Made by a program: the position numbers and the translations under genes. Shown piece after piece: positions 47,061-60,110 of a stretch of DNA of 64,000 bases. The notes beneath the pieces are model-generated. The model saw only the letters and a program-made list of their open reading frames with translations. It had not been told where the DNA came from and did no database searches. The DNA is from Ashinkailepas kermadecensis (taxonomy: Eukaryota > Arthropoda > Thecostraca > Neolepadidae): positions 62,001 to 126,000 of the forward strand of contig JAOTOM010004128.1 in NCBI GenBank assembly GCA_034440615.1, given 5' to 3'. Numbering within the stretch: position 1 is the stretch's first letter; each line of letters starts with the position of its first letter.

Positions 47061-50000
47061 CTGGATCCGAATAAATGCTTTTGAGCTCCTGAAGCAGCAC
47101 AAGCCATCGCCATCCACTGTCCGTCAACTTCCCGGTGGGAGTCGGAATCAGAAAACATAGCTTGCAGCGTACTTTATTCATCCTCCAATAGCTACTACAC
47201 AATAGGATTCATTGGGCTTTCACAACAGCAAGTAAGTATATCAATTAATAAAAATATCGGCACTGCCACGTGCAAAATCGGAGCAAGGGACCGATGATGC
47301 CACAGATTTGCACATATGCGCCACATAGCACTACAACCATTCCACCGCCAACAGCTGATTGAAGGACAAAACTCTAACCGGTCGTTTCCGCGCCTCGACC
47401 TGGAAGACCTCCACTGGCCGAAGCTCAACCTATTCCGGACGAGGGCGCGGGAACAGACCCACCCGTCGCCTCGGCGGTCCGGATTCCTGTCGCAGTCACG
47501 TGGGCCCTGACATTGGTGTGGAGGTCGTGGCCTTGAGTTTGGAAGGGATGGTGTTCAGTCCGGGGCGGCACCACGTGCACGCGAGCCCAGCTGGACGTGA
47601 CCGAGTCCGTGGAGGTCGTTGTGTGCCCAGTGGAGGTGCCACTTTTTTGGTGCGGTGGCGCGACACGGGAAGCCGTGAACTGGCGCACGTGCTTTTTGCT
47701 GTGTCAGGATTTGGCGTGTCACCGCCGTGTTAGTGTCAGCCTATCCTTAATAACAGCTTTACAATACCCATAGATCTAAAATTGGCTGGATGCCGAACAC
47801 CAGGTTCCAAGATGGCAATTGGAAAAGATGTACGTAAAGATGTGTATAATTAAAATGCACATATCGTGCTAATTTTGTCATGGTGTGGATTCTCTCGCAG
47901 CTCTACTGTTGTTTGATGTGTTCATCGATCAATATTTTTCCTCCTTCTTAACATGGCCCCTTTTCGGTTGTGTCGCTTGGGATGCCATCATCTTGCTTGC
48001 CGTTCCAGAACTTGCTGAGCCCGTGGCGTATCCCGTGTCATTTTTGTTGTTGAAAAAGTGGCAACTGTAGTACACAGCTGGAGGTCACCTCATCTGTGGC
48101 GGCCACCGCGTGCATTTGTAGCGCTCGGAGGTGCTGCCCTCTCGCTGCAGCCAGCGAAGTATTGATTCACATGTCTCCACTTGGTCTCGCTCCTTTATTA
48201 TGCATTTGCACTCTGTCTCGCTGTATGTCTTGGTTGAGCCGTTTCTGTTGTTTTGCTGTGTTTTCGGTTTTTTTCTTGATTAATTTTAATAGTCATTTGA
48301 ATATGTAATTATCGTACTCCTGGTTCATTTAGTTTTCCGCCGTTAAGTTTGAAGTGTAGTCGCGTTACTTCTCTGCACTTCTCCACTGTTCTGTTCCGAA
48401 GCCCGTGGTGTTAAGATGTTCCGCGCAACACTGCCGCTGTTCCTCGATCTGATAGACATTGTTCGCCCTTCATAATCTTCCCTCGGTTAAATGTCTGTTC
48501 GCCGATTTCTTTCCACTGGTTACTCTTTTGTTTTTGTACCGTCTTTTTGTTATAGCCTGGATACATCATTATTTCTTTGGACACGCTTCTTCTTAATCGA
48601 TTTACATCTGTTGGAGACCTTCATAATTTACTTCCTACTATCCAGCGCTATGCATCGACGACGCTTTCCAGCGCCAATTCGATGCTTGGGTGCAGTGGTA
48701 CTGCGGCTGTGGTATTATGTCCTATGGGCCTGAAATCACACTGGCTTCGAATGCGGAAGTGGGATGGTGTATTTCAACATCAGCCCTATGGCATTGCATG
48801 GAAAGAAGTGGGATAAAATGGACCTAGCCCGCATCTCTGTACTGCTGCCTAAGCCCCTGTGCACGACCCATGCACTTCTGCGGTTTATACTAGCGGGCCT
48901 CTCTGAACCCCCCTCCCCCTCCAAGCTGCTCCTGGGCATGGACATGGACAACCTGGGCATGGACATGGAGGTACCGGTGGTTGCCTACAAGACTCTCGTG
49001 GGACGCGTTCCCAATTGAATTGCAAGCGTTCAAGACGCGGTGGCACGGGCATGGGAAGCTGTGTATCCGTTTTCGGTTGCCGACTGCCATATGATCAGCT
49101 GCGCGCCTCATTCAAACCTCGACAGTTATGTTTCTTTGTCCGCTGGAAGCGAAGACCGTGTCTTCGTACACGCTGTAGCTGGCGAACTCGCCACCGTGTT
49201 CCATCAGAGCTGCGCTTCGCGGCCACCGAAGGAGAGCACGTCACATCGAGGGAACGGAGACGCCTGATTTTCCTCGTGGAGCTCTGTGTTGAGATCCTTC
49301 TTGCGAATTGTGTCGTGCTCGCAGGACCGGGTTGTTCGTGCCAAATACGGGCTTATAAGCCATCGCGATGCAGATATTTATATTCGGGAAAGGCAGCTTG
49401 TGCCTTATTCGTCATCTGTTGTTTAACCTCGTCAGCCATTGTTGTGCCTAGCTTGTCACGGCTCCAGTAATACATTAATAGATGTGTAAGGAGTCTGCGG
49501 CGTGCCTGCCTCCGCCCGTGCCCGGCGGTGCGCGGCATGGTGACCGGCGCGGGGGCGGGGCAGCAGCGGCGTGGGCGGGGCCGGCGGTGCGGCGGGCGCC
49601 GCGTGTTGTGCACGCGTGCTGCTGCTGAGTGTGCCTCTGCGGCGGGGCGCCCGGAGCCATCTGGTGGTGGCCTCGGGTCGCCCTGGCGGCTGAGTCAGGC
49701 CGGGCCCGGGGCGCGATGGCGCGAGGTTGTGGGCGCGGCGTTGTCCGACGGCGACCGGACCGACTACCGATGGAGATTGTACCTCAAATACGGACACTGA
49801 GGTCATCAGACTATGGAGTCCGCAAGCAAGTAGGGAATCTGAGCATACACTCGTAGCCTACACTCAGAGCCAACACTCTGAGCCCACAGATGCACCGTTA
49901 AAGAAATCCAGGGTTGGAAACCTGTCTAGTGGTTATCGTCGGAAAGATTATCGGTCGGTCCCACCATAGGAATTATTCATCAGTCCACCCGTAGCCCTCC

Positions 50001-50180
50001 CTGCCCAGAGCGATTACGCCATTGTACCAACTACTCTTGTATATTCATCGATAACCTAGCCACTGCTAATGCTCTGGTTATTAATTATTCGGTTAGTATT
50101 CAGGATCATGGCGCTGCCGTCGTGGCCACCGTCCCAGAGGCAGCGCACGTGTGCCGTTCCCGTCGGTTCATGCACACGGC
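47061..50180. other. No gene recognised
   Basis: The longest repeat-free stretch of intron 3. Several open frames (47359-47733, 48764-49018, 49015-49470 on +) lack motifs, splice support or the codon bias of the Kir exons. GC rises to a CpG-rich patch at 49500-49760. Confidence 0.5.
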
Positions 50181-50181
50181 G

Positions 50182-50340
50182 GGGACGAGTGGTCCAGGGG
50201 TAAGATGCTCGTCTCGCAATGGAAAGATTGTGGGTTCGAATCTCACCTGTCGCTACTCTTCGCCCGCGACCAATCGGCGTGAGAGATTGGCGACGCTATA
50301 TGACTCAACGGTCGACGTGTCGTAAAACCAATAACCAACC
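50182..50340 (+). mobile_element. tRNA-derived SINE (Val-like head) with clear target duplication
   Basis: The same family as 20314 and 23774. ATGCACACGGCG is present on both sides (50170-50181 and 50341-50352), giving a 12-bp target-site duplication in unique sequence. The A box here reads TGGTCCAGGGG. Confidence 0.93.
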
Positions 50341-50539
50341 ATGCACACGGCGATTGCCAAGCTGTGTGGTCTCAGGCACGTTGCCGCCCGCTCGACGAGG
50401 TCATCACCAGAGTCGCACGTCATCCAGTCCGTTGTTGTGCGCCACTTCAATGGTGGTGTTGGGAAACAGACGGCGGGCGGTGTGGCGTCCTCGACCCCGG
50501 ACGGAGGTGGTGGCTGCGCCATGCGCCCGCCACATCGAC

Positions 50540-50845
50540 ATAGTGACCGGTCGGAGACGGGGTCGTGTCGAGACCGGTCGGAGACGGGGCCATGTCGAGG
50601 ACCGGTCGGAGACGGGGTCGTGTCGAGGACTGGTCGGAGACGGAGTCGTGTCGAGGACCGGTCGGAGGCGGGGTCGTGTCGAGGACCGGTCGGAGACGGG
50701 GTCGTGTCGAGGACCTGTCGGAGGCGGGGTCGTGTTGAGACCGGCCGGAGACGGAGTCGTGTCGAGGACCGGTTGGAGACGGGGGTCGTGTCGAGGACCG
50801 GTCGGAGGCGAGGTCGTGTCGAGGACCGGTCAGAGACGCCATGGA
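50540..50845. repeat. 28-bp minisatellite, about 11 copies
   Basis: The unit reads GACCGGTCGGAGACGGGGTC then GTGTCGAG, with GGAGGCGG variants. Confidence 0.94.
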
Positions 50846-51539
50846 CGCATTAGGCGAATCCAGTCCGAGGTAGAACAGGCAATAACTGGTGGGGAGCGCA
50901 AATTAAAACAAGATTTCCCCGGATTTCCGAATAAGATCGAAACTTGGTCGACCACGTCAGATTGATCGACTCAAGCCAACGTTTCTCCATAAAACGTGCA
51001 TGGATGACAAGAAAATCGCTGCTTTGTGTGAATTTCACCACGAAATCGACCATCTGAGGACGGGCAATCCCTGTTTTCACCCATGCCCGGACTCGCCAGT
51101 GGGCGACTCCTCCCCAGCATGCTTGGACTCGCCGGTAGGCGACTCCCCCCATCCGATCGGGCGTCGGATCGTGCCGATCGCGATACCGATCGGATTCGAT
51201 CGTGCGTGACGCGTACACCGCACACGACTGTCTCCCGGGCGTGCTGACGTGCCGCGCTGCTCTACAGGCCTGACGGCATGCTTACTCACCGCACGCACGC
51301 GCGCGCACGCTCACTCAGCGCACGCACGTGCACGCTCGCGCACGCTCACTTGCGCGTGCTAAGCTGATTTTTAAACTCGGCCGTCAGGTAAATGTGTGTT
51401 AGGCGACGAGTGGTGGCTGTGGCATAGTAATTCATTGCATCTAGTTAGTAATACTGGTAACTTAAATGCTGTATGGATAAATGACGACAATATGGGGTTC
51501 AGTGTTTTCGTCTGATCCATATAGTGTACGGCGAAAATT
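50846..51539. other. No gene; alternating purine-pyrimidine tract at 51286-51355
   Basis: The tract is mostly GCGCACGCACGCGCGC-type dinucleotides with short breaks and could favour Z-DNA. The rest is unique. Confidence 0.6.
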
Positions 51540-51790
51540 GCCGCATGGCCTGCGCTGCCACGTGATATAGCCACATCGCCACGTGATATAGCAGGAAAGG
51601 GTGCATTGTTGTAATACTGGTAACTTAATGCTTATATAATACATTGGTTCAGTGTTTTCGTCTGTCCCTATAGGGGGGGGGGGAAAAATCGCCACGTGAT
51701 ATAGCCACATCGCCACGTGGCAAGGTCGCTACGTGGCAAGGTCGCCACGTGGCAAGGTCATAGCCACATCGCCACGTGGTGAGGTCGCTC
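51540..51790. repeat. Short repeat containing CGCCACGTGG
   Basis: Units of CAAGGTCGCCACGTGG and CACATCGCCACGTGATATAG are repeated irregularly, about ten times. Confidence 0.85.
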
Positions 51791-52240
51791 CACAAGATGA
51801 GGTCTGTTCTTCGGCCATCGTTATCACAGAGTGCATGTAGTGTACATGTCATGTTGAGTACAAGTGAAAGCAACACAGGTCTCTTGCTAGGGTTTGTGGT
51901 TCCGACTCCACAGTTAAATGCCGCACTTTCAAGACGATAATGCTAGTGTACTTTGCCGCCCTCCGTCCATCGGCAGACCCAGGGGCAAAAGGGTCACTCA
52001 CGTGCCTAAAAGACACTGGCGGCGGAACCATTGGGTACCGCGACACTGCTCCCCACCCCTCACGTGCTCACATTGAACATGAATCATGTGACCGTGGCCG
52101 CAAGGAGAAGGCTTAAAGCGTGTCCGGTGCCACCACTTAAATCCGAACGCTCCTCGTATACAAACTGATCGGAAGTTTGCGCTGCCATGTAGGCAAAATA
52201 ATGTGCGCTGTGGAGGAAGTTGGCATTGTCGCCACAGATG
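51791..52240. other. No gene recognised
   Basis: Unique intronic sequence. Confidence 0.6.
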
Positions 52241-52322
52241 TCGCAGGTGTTGCAACGCAACACCTACGACACTATCTTAACAACAGATGCAGGTGTTGTA
52301 ACGCAACACCTGCGACACTACG
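52241..52322. repeat. Two tandem hairpin palindromes
   Basis: GCAGGTGTTGCAACGCAACA then CCTACGACAC folds on itself; about 46 bp later a near-identical palindrome follows (GCAGGTGTTGTAACGCAACA then CCTGCGACAC). Confidence 0.8.
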
Positions 52323-52421
52323 TTCGACACCGATGCGTTCCCTTCCCGGAGATGTATGCAAATCACCGAGCTCGATAGAAAAGCAGCAGCTTTCAGTCTG
52401 ATTTGGCTCGACTTGGCTGTG

Positions 52422-52597
52422 GCTGGGTCGCGACAGCTCAGTCGGTAGGACGTTGGATTCTTGATCGTAAGAGCGTGGGTTCGAATCCCACAGCCGGGTA
52501 ATTACCGAGTCCATTCGCACCCAATCCGACATGAGCGGTCGGCGACGCTATGCGACGCAGCAGTTGATTGCGTCGCACAAGAACCCAAGATCTTGTT
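52422..52597 (+). mobile_element. tRNA-Lys-derived SINE, diverged
   Basis: The head has CAGCTCAGTCGGTAGGACG, a CTT anticodon loop and B box GGTTCGAATCCC; the tail includes TTACCGAGTCCATTCGCACC and ends AAGAACCCAAG. A 10-bp duplication CTTGGCTGTG lies at 52412-52421 and 52598-52607. Same family as the minus-strand copy at 16901. Confidence 0.87.
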
Positions 52598-52621
52598 CTT
52601 GGCTGTGTCCCTCTTGTTCAA

Positions 52622-52787
52622 GGGGACGAGTAGACTAGGGGTAAGTTGCCCGTCTCACAATCGAAAGATTGTGGGTTCGAGTCTCACCTGTCGCTACGCT
52701 TCGCCCGCGACCAATCGGCGTGAGCGATTGGCGACGTTGCATGACTCAACGGTCGACGTGTCGTAAAACCAATAACCAACCAACCAA
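52622..52787 (+). mobile_element. tRNA-derived SINE (Val-like head) with 13-bp target duplication
   Basis: CCCTCTTGTTCAA occurs at 52609-52621 and 52788-52800. The element sits just downstream of the Lys-type SINE and ends in three ACC-A repeats (ACCAACCAACC). Confidence 0.93.
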
Positions 52788-52865
52788 CCCTCTTGTTCAA
52801 TAATCAGTTCCACCGAGCCTCCACCACCGCGATGCTCGGCCGGGCCCTGCGCCGTGGCTGATATG

Positions 52866-53251
52866 TGTGTGCCTCAAACTGCGGCCGCGTACCACTCACT
52901 CGCTCACCCGACCATGTTTCGGATCTGCTGAGGAGACTGGGCTGGCTCGACGCGGAGAACCTGGCCAGATGCCACACCCTGTGCCTCACGCACAGGGTGT
53001 GTCGTCATGGTGAGCCAGTGGCACTGGCTCATGATCTCACCACCGTGGCGGAGATTCGTGATCGGACCACCCGTCAGGACTATCATCTGCATGTCCCCTG
53101 GTCCCGCACTGAGATGGGGAAGAGACGATTTAGCTCCAGAGCACCACTTATGTACAACTCGTTGCCACCCGAGCTGACGCGACTTCCCGTGCCGATCTTT
53201 GGTCGCCACCTACGGCGGCACCTGTTTAACGTGTCGCCCGAGCCGGACTGA
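52866..53251 (+). pseudogene. Non-LTR retrotransposon, C-terminal fragment
   Basis: About 128 residues with LRRLGWLDAENLARCHTLC, then EIRDRTTRQD, a RTEMGKRRF motif, YNSLPPELT and a final RHLRRHLFN. This is the thumb and C-terminal tail typical of LINE reverse transcriptases (wording such as LPPDL and RTE-GRRSF is conserved there). No palm domain with the YxDD motif is upstream, so the copy is 5'-truncated and dead. It is followed by AT-rich sequence and a CTGT microsatellite. Confidence 0.8.
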
Positions 53252-53420
53252 TCTGCTGCTCGCCCTGCTGTATTTTATTTATTTGATATATATTTTATTA
53301 TGACACGTAGGGCCACCGGCTTAACTGTTATGTGATTTTGACCTTTTGTGCTGTGCGGTTTTATCTAATTAACGCGAGGTCGTAATAGCCACAAGTCCAT
53401 TGTGGATTACCTCAATACAA

Positions 53421-53521
<101 letters not shown>

Positions 53522-54064
53522 ATGATGAGCCGAAACCCTGCGGCACTGCCGGGGGGGGGGGGGCAAACGCCTCTCCTCCAAAAAAGCTTTCTCCGCCGTT
53601 TTTTTCTGATTGACAGCTGTCCGCCATTAAGTCCTCGCCTCCTCCCCATGATTGGCCATTAAGTCCTGCCTCCTCCCCATGATTGGCTTGCGCTCCCTTG
53701 ACAAAGCGTTCTGGCCGTATACCTGGCTGCGCGCAAACTGCCCCGTTGCTGCACGGGCAGAGTCGGTTCGAATGACGTCACTGGCCGTGAGATGAGCTGC
53801 GCTGCCCGCTCGATTAAAGCCGATTACCCCAAATTCGCAAAGAGCGTGGGAAGTGCATTGTGCATGATGACACTCGGTGCTTGAGGATCTCAGGGTCTCG
53901 GAGTCCGACCCGGGAGGGGACAGGATAGTCCGCATCACTTCACTGTGCTGATAATTCGGTTGTTAGCAAGGGTTGTACAAATTAGTTGCTCCTGGATTTT
54001 GTCATCCGGAACATTATGCTCTCCGGAAAGTTATCTTCTAATTGTATCACTTGAAGACTAAATG
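53522..54064. other. No gene; one 30-bp direct repeat
   Basis: CCATTAAGTCCTCGCCTCCT recurs about 30 bp later (53622 and 53655). Otherwise unique. Confidence 0.6.
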
Positions 54065-54190
54065 GGCCGTGTCTGCCGGACTGTGTGGCTGCCACAAGTG
54101 TAGCGCCTCGGCCCGCACCGTCACAGTCGTGCGTCACGATCACTCGTCACTGTCCCTCCTGGGCTCCTGCCGGACTGTGGCTGCCACAGG
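54065..54190. repeat. 82-bp minisatellite, left remnant (about 1.5 units)
   Basis: It matches the array at 60355-61795 in the same orientation. Its variants CGATCACTCG and CCCTCCTGGGCTCC are shared with the first unit on the right side of the inserted element and not with most other units. Confidence 0.92.
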
Positions 54191-55849
54191 CAGTGGCGTC
54201 GCCACGAAATTCTTCCAGGGGGGCAATGTTGATAGGGGGCCTCCTGCTCACCGAAAAGGGGCCTCCACTGTGTTAGGGCCTCCTCTTGCTTTTTAGGCTC
54301 TTAGTATGGTTCCCGACTGGGAACATGATTTCATATTGATGTCTTGTTTGTTCTTGGCATGGTATATAATTTACGCGAAGCGCAATAGCAAGAATCTTTT
54401 TTTCGCTGAGAACCGACCCATACCAGGGTATAAATAAGCAAATGTTGATAAATACGTCAGTGCCAAAACAAACCAATATCTTTATGCTTTATCGACGAGA
54501 AGAATCTTCCCGCTGGCCTCTAGATTGTAGCGAGCTGGTGGGGCTCGTGCTGAGCATATCTTAAAGATATCTCCCATTGATCAACCCACTTCTTTGTTCA
54601 CCAAGTTTAACTGAATACAGCTAGGTTCATCACTGCTGTTAGTCATTCCCACCAGCTTGATCTCATAAACAAACTTAAACGATCATTTCTCAGTCCCAGG
54701 ACAACAATTTCACGAAGGTGACAACGAGAAGTGGATTGAATTGGTTTTCTGATCGTCATCTTAGGGATTTATTAATTTTTTTCATAACATTTGGTGCTGG
54801 CTGCAAGGCACTTGGCACAGAAGCTAAACTAATAAATACTCCGCGAATAAATTAACGGCAAGAACAAGCATTGAACAACCATGCATCAATGGCAATGCAA
54901 CAATGTAACAATGACAATGCATAAATAATGCAAAACCTTCGAATTCCACGCCGTCACGCCCATGGTTATCGCTGTGTTGTACCGTTTTGTAAATTATGTC
55001 GTTGAGAAGGTACTGAAGCTGGGAAGCTCTTATCATGCAGGCTGTAATCACAGAAGAAAACTTTGTAGGAAGAAAATACGTTTTAAAACATCATTCCTCC
55101 CATTTAATATGGGGCATCGGTGTTGTTTTGTATGCTTGTGAGGGGGAATTTACCCCCGGCAATGTTGGCTTTGCTCCATGGGCGTAAATTCTGAAAATTA
55201 TTGGGAGATCAGTGACGCACCCATATTTGCGTGAAGGGGAGGGGGCAAACGTATTTGGAGGGGGTCCAACTACTGAATGTAGTCTTCCGATTTCGACCAT
55301 TTTTGGTCAAAGGGGAACTTTTTAAATAAAATAATTAGTGATCAACTGAATTATCCTGTGGAGGGGCCTAATCTACCACTATCGTTTCTGACTCGTCGGA
55401 TTTCAACCCTAGCTCCCACAACCTGTTCAAATGTATTCTTTTGGCATTCCTTGACAAGTCACCTCGCACTGCTGAAATTACACCTGCACAAATCACTTTA
55501 AAATGTAAAATTTTCCAATTTCAGACATTCCAGTTCATAGTGCCCGGTCGCCACGACACCAACGTTAGTGCACGTGAACACCCATCTTGCGCATTCGGCG
55601 CATTCGCCACACTTCGTGCGATGCTACGGATTCTGCTGGGCCTCCTACGCTTTGTTAATTGCTGCCACATGATAGACTTGCGCCATATCTGACGTGATAA
55701 AATGCTTCGTATGGGCGTTCGATGCGAAAATTCGATAAAATAAATTCGATCATTAGTTCCCTTCTTACCATATTTTATGGTGAAAAAATGCGGATACCCG
55801 CTGAGCTTTCATGCACCTCATATCTTTGATTAAACATGCTTCCAGGTTG

Positions 55850-57810
55850 GCTACCGAACCGAAGCCCTGTCTGAGTGTACTTCTTTGGACCCGTTTCGTA
55901 TTTCTTCGTCTACGGATGTGTCTTAAGGCTCCAATTCATTTTTGTTGGAGGCCCAACGCATTTTCGAAACCCCTGCTCGTTTTAGGGTTTTGTTGCTTTT
56001 TTGAGCACCGAACATTTTTTTTTAGTTGTCGGGGCGCTTTCAAAGATCTCGATGTGTTTACTTAGTGCCCGGTATTTTTGTTCGTTTTGGGATCATGTTG
56101 CTTTTTGCGGCCCCAGCCTCTTTTCAGGCCCTTGTGCGGTCATATGGCCCCTATGTGCCTTGAGAGCTTCCGGTGTTTTTGTTTTTTGTTTTTTTAGTGT
56201 TCCCGGTATATATATGTAGTTATGGCTACAACGCATGTTTTCGGACCCTGCCGCTTTTTACGAGACTGCGCTTTGAAGGGCCAGTCGCATTTTCGGTCCC
56301 CGTTGTGCTCTTAGGGTCCCGCTGTGTTTATTTGGGGCTTCTGACGCACATTTGTGGGGCCCCAGTACGATTTTGAGGTTTCGGTGCGATTTTTCTGGGT
56401 CCCAGCGCGACTTATCGCGCCCAGGCGCGTGGTTCCGGGACCCAACGCCAGTTATCTGGGCTCAACGCGATTTTTGTGGATCTCTTCTGAATTTTCTTTA
56501 ACTTCCGAATCCCGCCCTGATTTTTCGAGTCCCTGGTGCCATGTTTTTGTATCTCACCTCGATTTTCTTCGAGCTCCGGTATGTTTTTTGATGCCGTACG
56601 CGATTTGTCAAGGCATCTGATGACATGTTCGGTGCTCCAGAACCATTGTCCTGACCAGGACTTTTTTGCAATCCCTCCTGATTTTGGAGGGCTCCGGCTT
56701 TATTTTTCGGATACCGATGGGACTTTGGGAGTCCACGGTGCCTATGTGGGGCCATAGACACCAATTGTTGGCAGCCCGACGTTAATTTTTGATGCCCAGA
56801 CCAAATTGTTGGTACTACCGATGGGTCCGAGCGCGAAATTTTTGGTACTACCGAATTGTGGGTCCGAGCGCGAAATTTGGTGGGACCGGTTCGAGTTTGC
56901 GGGGCGCGTTGTACTTAGCTGTGACCCTAACGCGATCTTGGCGGTTCCTGTTGCAGATTTTCGTAACTCGGAGCGAGTTTTCTGGGGCCCGACGTATTTA
57001 CTTTGAGCCCCTACGTGAATTCTGGTGGACCGACGCGAATTTTTGTGGTCCCAGCGCGACTTTTGGGGGCCTCGGCTCGATTCTTGGGAGCATATCCCTC
57101 TTAGGAGGGAGGGGCCATTTGCCCCTTTGATATGTCACTGCGGCCACCGAAGGAGTTCTTTTTTTTTCTATAGGTCCTTATGTGATATTTTTGGATCCTG
57201 GTACGATTCTTCGGTCTCCAGGTGCGATTTTTTTCGGTGCCCTGACACGCTTTTTTCCAGTGCCCAACTGGAAAGTTGGGCCCTTTTCTTAACTTTCGGG
57301 TCAAAGTCCCCTTTTGCGGGGACTTTAACCCGATTTTTTGGGCGCAGAGTGACATTCCGGTTGATAATTTATTTTTGGGGCAGCAGCAACCTTTGGGGTC
57401 CATGCGCGACTTTTTTGGTCCCCAGTGAGATTTTCGAAGGCTGCGACGCGACTTTTTTAGTTCAATGTAATCTTTTGTGTCCCGACGTCATTTGCTTGGA
57501 TCCATTGCGCGAGTTTTAGCGACCTCGACACTTTGTGGGTGTCCAATACGTTTTGGATGCTTTTGGTGTTATTGTTGGGCCCCAAGAGTGATTATCCATG
57601 TCCGGATTGTTTTTCGTTGCCCCGGCTTCATTTGTGTCCAAATGATACTGTTGAGGAACGGTACGACTTATCGTGCCCCTAGCGTGATATTCATGATCCT
57701 GGCGTGAATTTTTGGTACCCATAGGCTCAGCGAGATTTTCAGGGGCCCCGGCCGTATCTTTTTGGGCCCATGTCGTGATTTTCAAGTACCCCGGCACGAC
57801 TCCTGCCATT
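55850..57810. repeat. Highly degenerate ~30-bp repeat inside the element
   Basis: Irregular units of the form GGTCCCGACGCGATTTTT with variable spacing. The right part is colinear with 11595-11960, so the degenerate pattern predates the spread of the family. Confidence 0.8.
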
Positions 57811-57829
57811 TCAGATGCTTCTAGAAAAT

Positions 57830-58765
57830 TATAGACCTGCTCTCGCGTCTTAGGGGTCTCGTCTCATTTCCTGGAGCTTCTTTACCGGTTTTGGACGTCT
57901 TCTCGTCCGTCCTACCCTCTCCATATTCAATGGTCCTCCTCTCCCGTTTTGGAGGACCTCCTCCCACATCCTGGGGCCCCTTTAACATGGCATGGGACTT
58001 CCTCTCATGTTCCAGGGGCATCCTCTGCCAAATTAGGGGCTCCTGCCACGCCTCGTGGGCCTCCTCCTTTGTCCTCGCAAAGCTTACCCGTCTTGAGGGG
58101 GATCTTCAATTTTGGAAACCTCGCCTCCTTCCATACCTGCTACTTACCACTCCCATTTTAAGGGCCTTCTCTCATTTCCTGTGAATTCCTTCCGGCCGTC
58201 GGGGCCTCATTCGGCCCTGGAGACCTCCTACTCCATCACGAGGGACTCCTCTCGAGTCCGGCAGGGGCCTTCTTTTTTTTTTTTTAGGCTTTCTTTTTCA
58301 AATTAGGGGCCTCCTCTCACGTCTTCGGGGCCTCCTGTTCCGCGTTTTGATTCTATCTTTTCCCATTTTAAGGTTGGCCTCTTATCTCCTGGTGGACTCC
58401 TGTTCTCTCTTAAGTGGCTCCTCTTCCAAAGTACACGCAACCTTTCCTATCTCAGTTACCTTGTCATTTCCTGGGGACCTTCTTGCCCGTCTTGAAGCCT
58501 TCTTTCTCGCCTGGGAGCCATCCGTCTTATCTAATGGCCATTCTCTCCTATTTTAGGGGCTTCCTCGTGCATCATAGGGTCTCTTTCCAATCTTATATCG
58601 TCCTCTTCCGAATTAGGTGCTTCCTGCCACTTTTCTGGATTATCCTTTTCTATCTTGGTGGAACCTTACCCGTTTCGGGGACTGCTTTTACGTCTCCGAA
58701 ACCTCATCTCATATCCACTGGTTTCTCTTCGGTCTTAGGGCCTTGTCTCATTTTATGAGGTCTCC
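57830..58765. repeat. Degenerate GGGGCCTCCT-based repeat
   Basis: Loose units of GGGGCCTCCTCTCCCGTTTT type, many diverged, leading into the regular array to the right. Confidence 0.8.
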
Positions 58766-60110
58766 CTTCCCGTATTGGGGCCTCCTTTGCAATCCTGGGG
58801 GCCTCCTTTGTAATCCTGAGGGCCTCCTTTGCAATCCTGGGGGGCCTCCTTTGTAATCCGGGGGGCCTCCTTTGCAATCAAGGGGTCTCCTTTGCAATCC
58901 TGGGGGCCTCCTTTACAATCCTGTGGGCTTCCTTAGCAATTCTGAGGGCCTCCTTTACAATCCTAGTGGCCTCTTGTGCAATCCTGGAGCCTCCTTTGCA
59001 ATCCTGGAGGCCTCCTTTTGCAATCCTGGGGGTCTCCTTTGCAATCCTGGAGTCCTCCTTTGTAATCCTCGGGGCCTCCTTTGCAATCCTGGTGGCCTCC
59101 TTTACAATCCTGAGGGCCTCCTTTGCAATCCTGGAGTCCTCCTTTGTAATCATGGGGGCCTCCTTTGCAATCCTTGGGCATCCTTTGCAATCCGGGGGCC
59201 TCCTTTGCAATCCTGGGGCCTCCTTTGTAATCCTGGGGGCCTCCTTTGTAATCCTGGAGGCCTCCTTTGCAATCTCGGGGGCCTCCTTTGCAATCCTGGG
59301 GGCCTACTTTGCAATCCTGGGGTCTCCTTTGCTATCCTGGGGGTCTCCTTTGCATTCCCGGGGCCTCCTTTGCAATCCTGGAGTCCTCCTGTGTAATCCT
59401 GGTGGCCTCCTTTGTAATCCTGGGGCCTCCTTTGCAATCCTGGGGCCTCCTTTGCAATCCTGGGGGCCTCCTTTGCAATCCTGGAGTCCTCCTTTGAAAT
59501 CCTGGTGGTCTCCTTTGCAATCCTGGGAGCCACTTTTGCAATCCTGGGGCCTCCTTTGCAATCTTGGGGGCCTCCTTTGCAATCCTGGGGACCTCCTTTG
59601 CAATCCTGGAGGCCTCCTTTGCAATCGTGAGGGCCTCCTTTGCAATCCTGGAGGCCTCCTTTGCAATCGTGAGGGCCTCCTTTGCATTCCTGGGGTCTTC
59701 TTTGCAATCCTGGAGATCCTGGGGGCCTCCTTTGCAATCCTGGGGGCCTCCTTTTCAATCCAGGGGGCCTCCTTTGTAATCATGGAGGCCTCCTTTGTAA
59801 TCATGGAGGCTTCCTTTGCAATCCTGGGGGCCTCCTTTGCAATCTTGGGGGCCTCCTTTTCAATCATGGAGGCCTCCTTTGTAATCATGGAGGCCTCCTT
59901 TGCAATCCTGGGGGCCTCCTTTGCAATCCTGTAGGCCTCCTTTGTAATCCTGGAGGCCTCCTTTGCAATCCTGGGGGCCTCATTTGCAATCCTGGGGGCC
60001 TTCTTTTCAATCCTGGGGGCCTCCTTTGTAATCCTGGAGACCTCCTTTGCAATCCTGGGGGCCTCCTTTGCAATCCTGGGGGCATCCTTTGCATTCCTGG
60101 GGGCCTCCGT
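58766..60110. repeat. 21-bp minisatellite, about 63 copies
   Basis: The unit is GGGGGCCTCCTTTGCAATCC plus T; subtypes have GTAATC, GGAGTCC or GTGGCC. One-base length changes move the reading phase every few units. All long frames on both strands are shadows. Confidence 0.97.

Noticed and set aside
47359..49470. A gene in the repeat-free stretch of intron 3
   Set aside because: Frames up to about 150 codons show no recognisable domain, no strong codon bias and no consistent splice pattern; expression data could change this.
20314..52700. tRNA genes at the six tRNA-like heads
   Set aside because: Acceptor and anticodon stems do not close properly, and each head is followed by the same tail and, in several cases, target duplications. 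They are SINEs.
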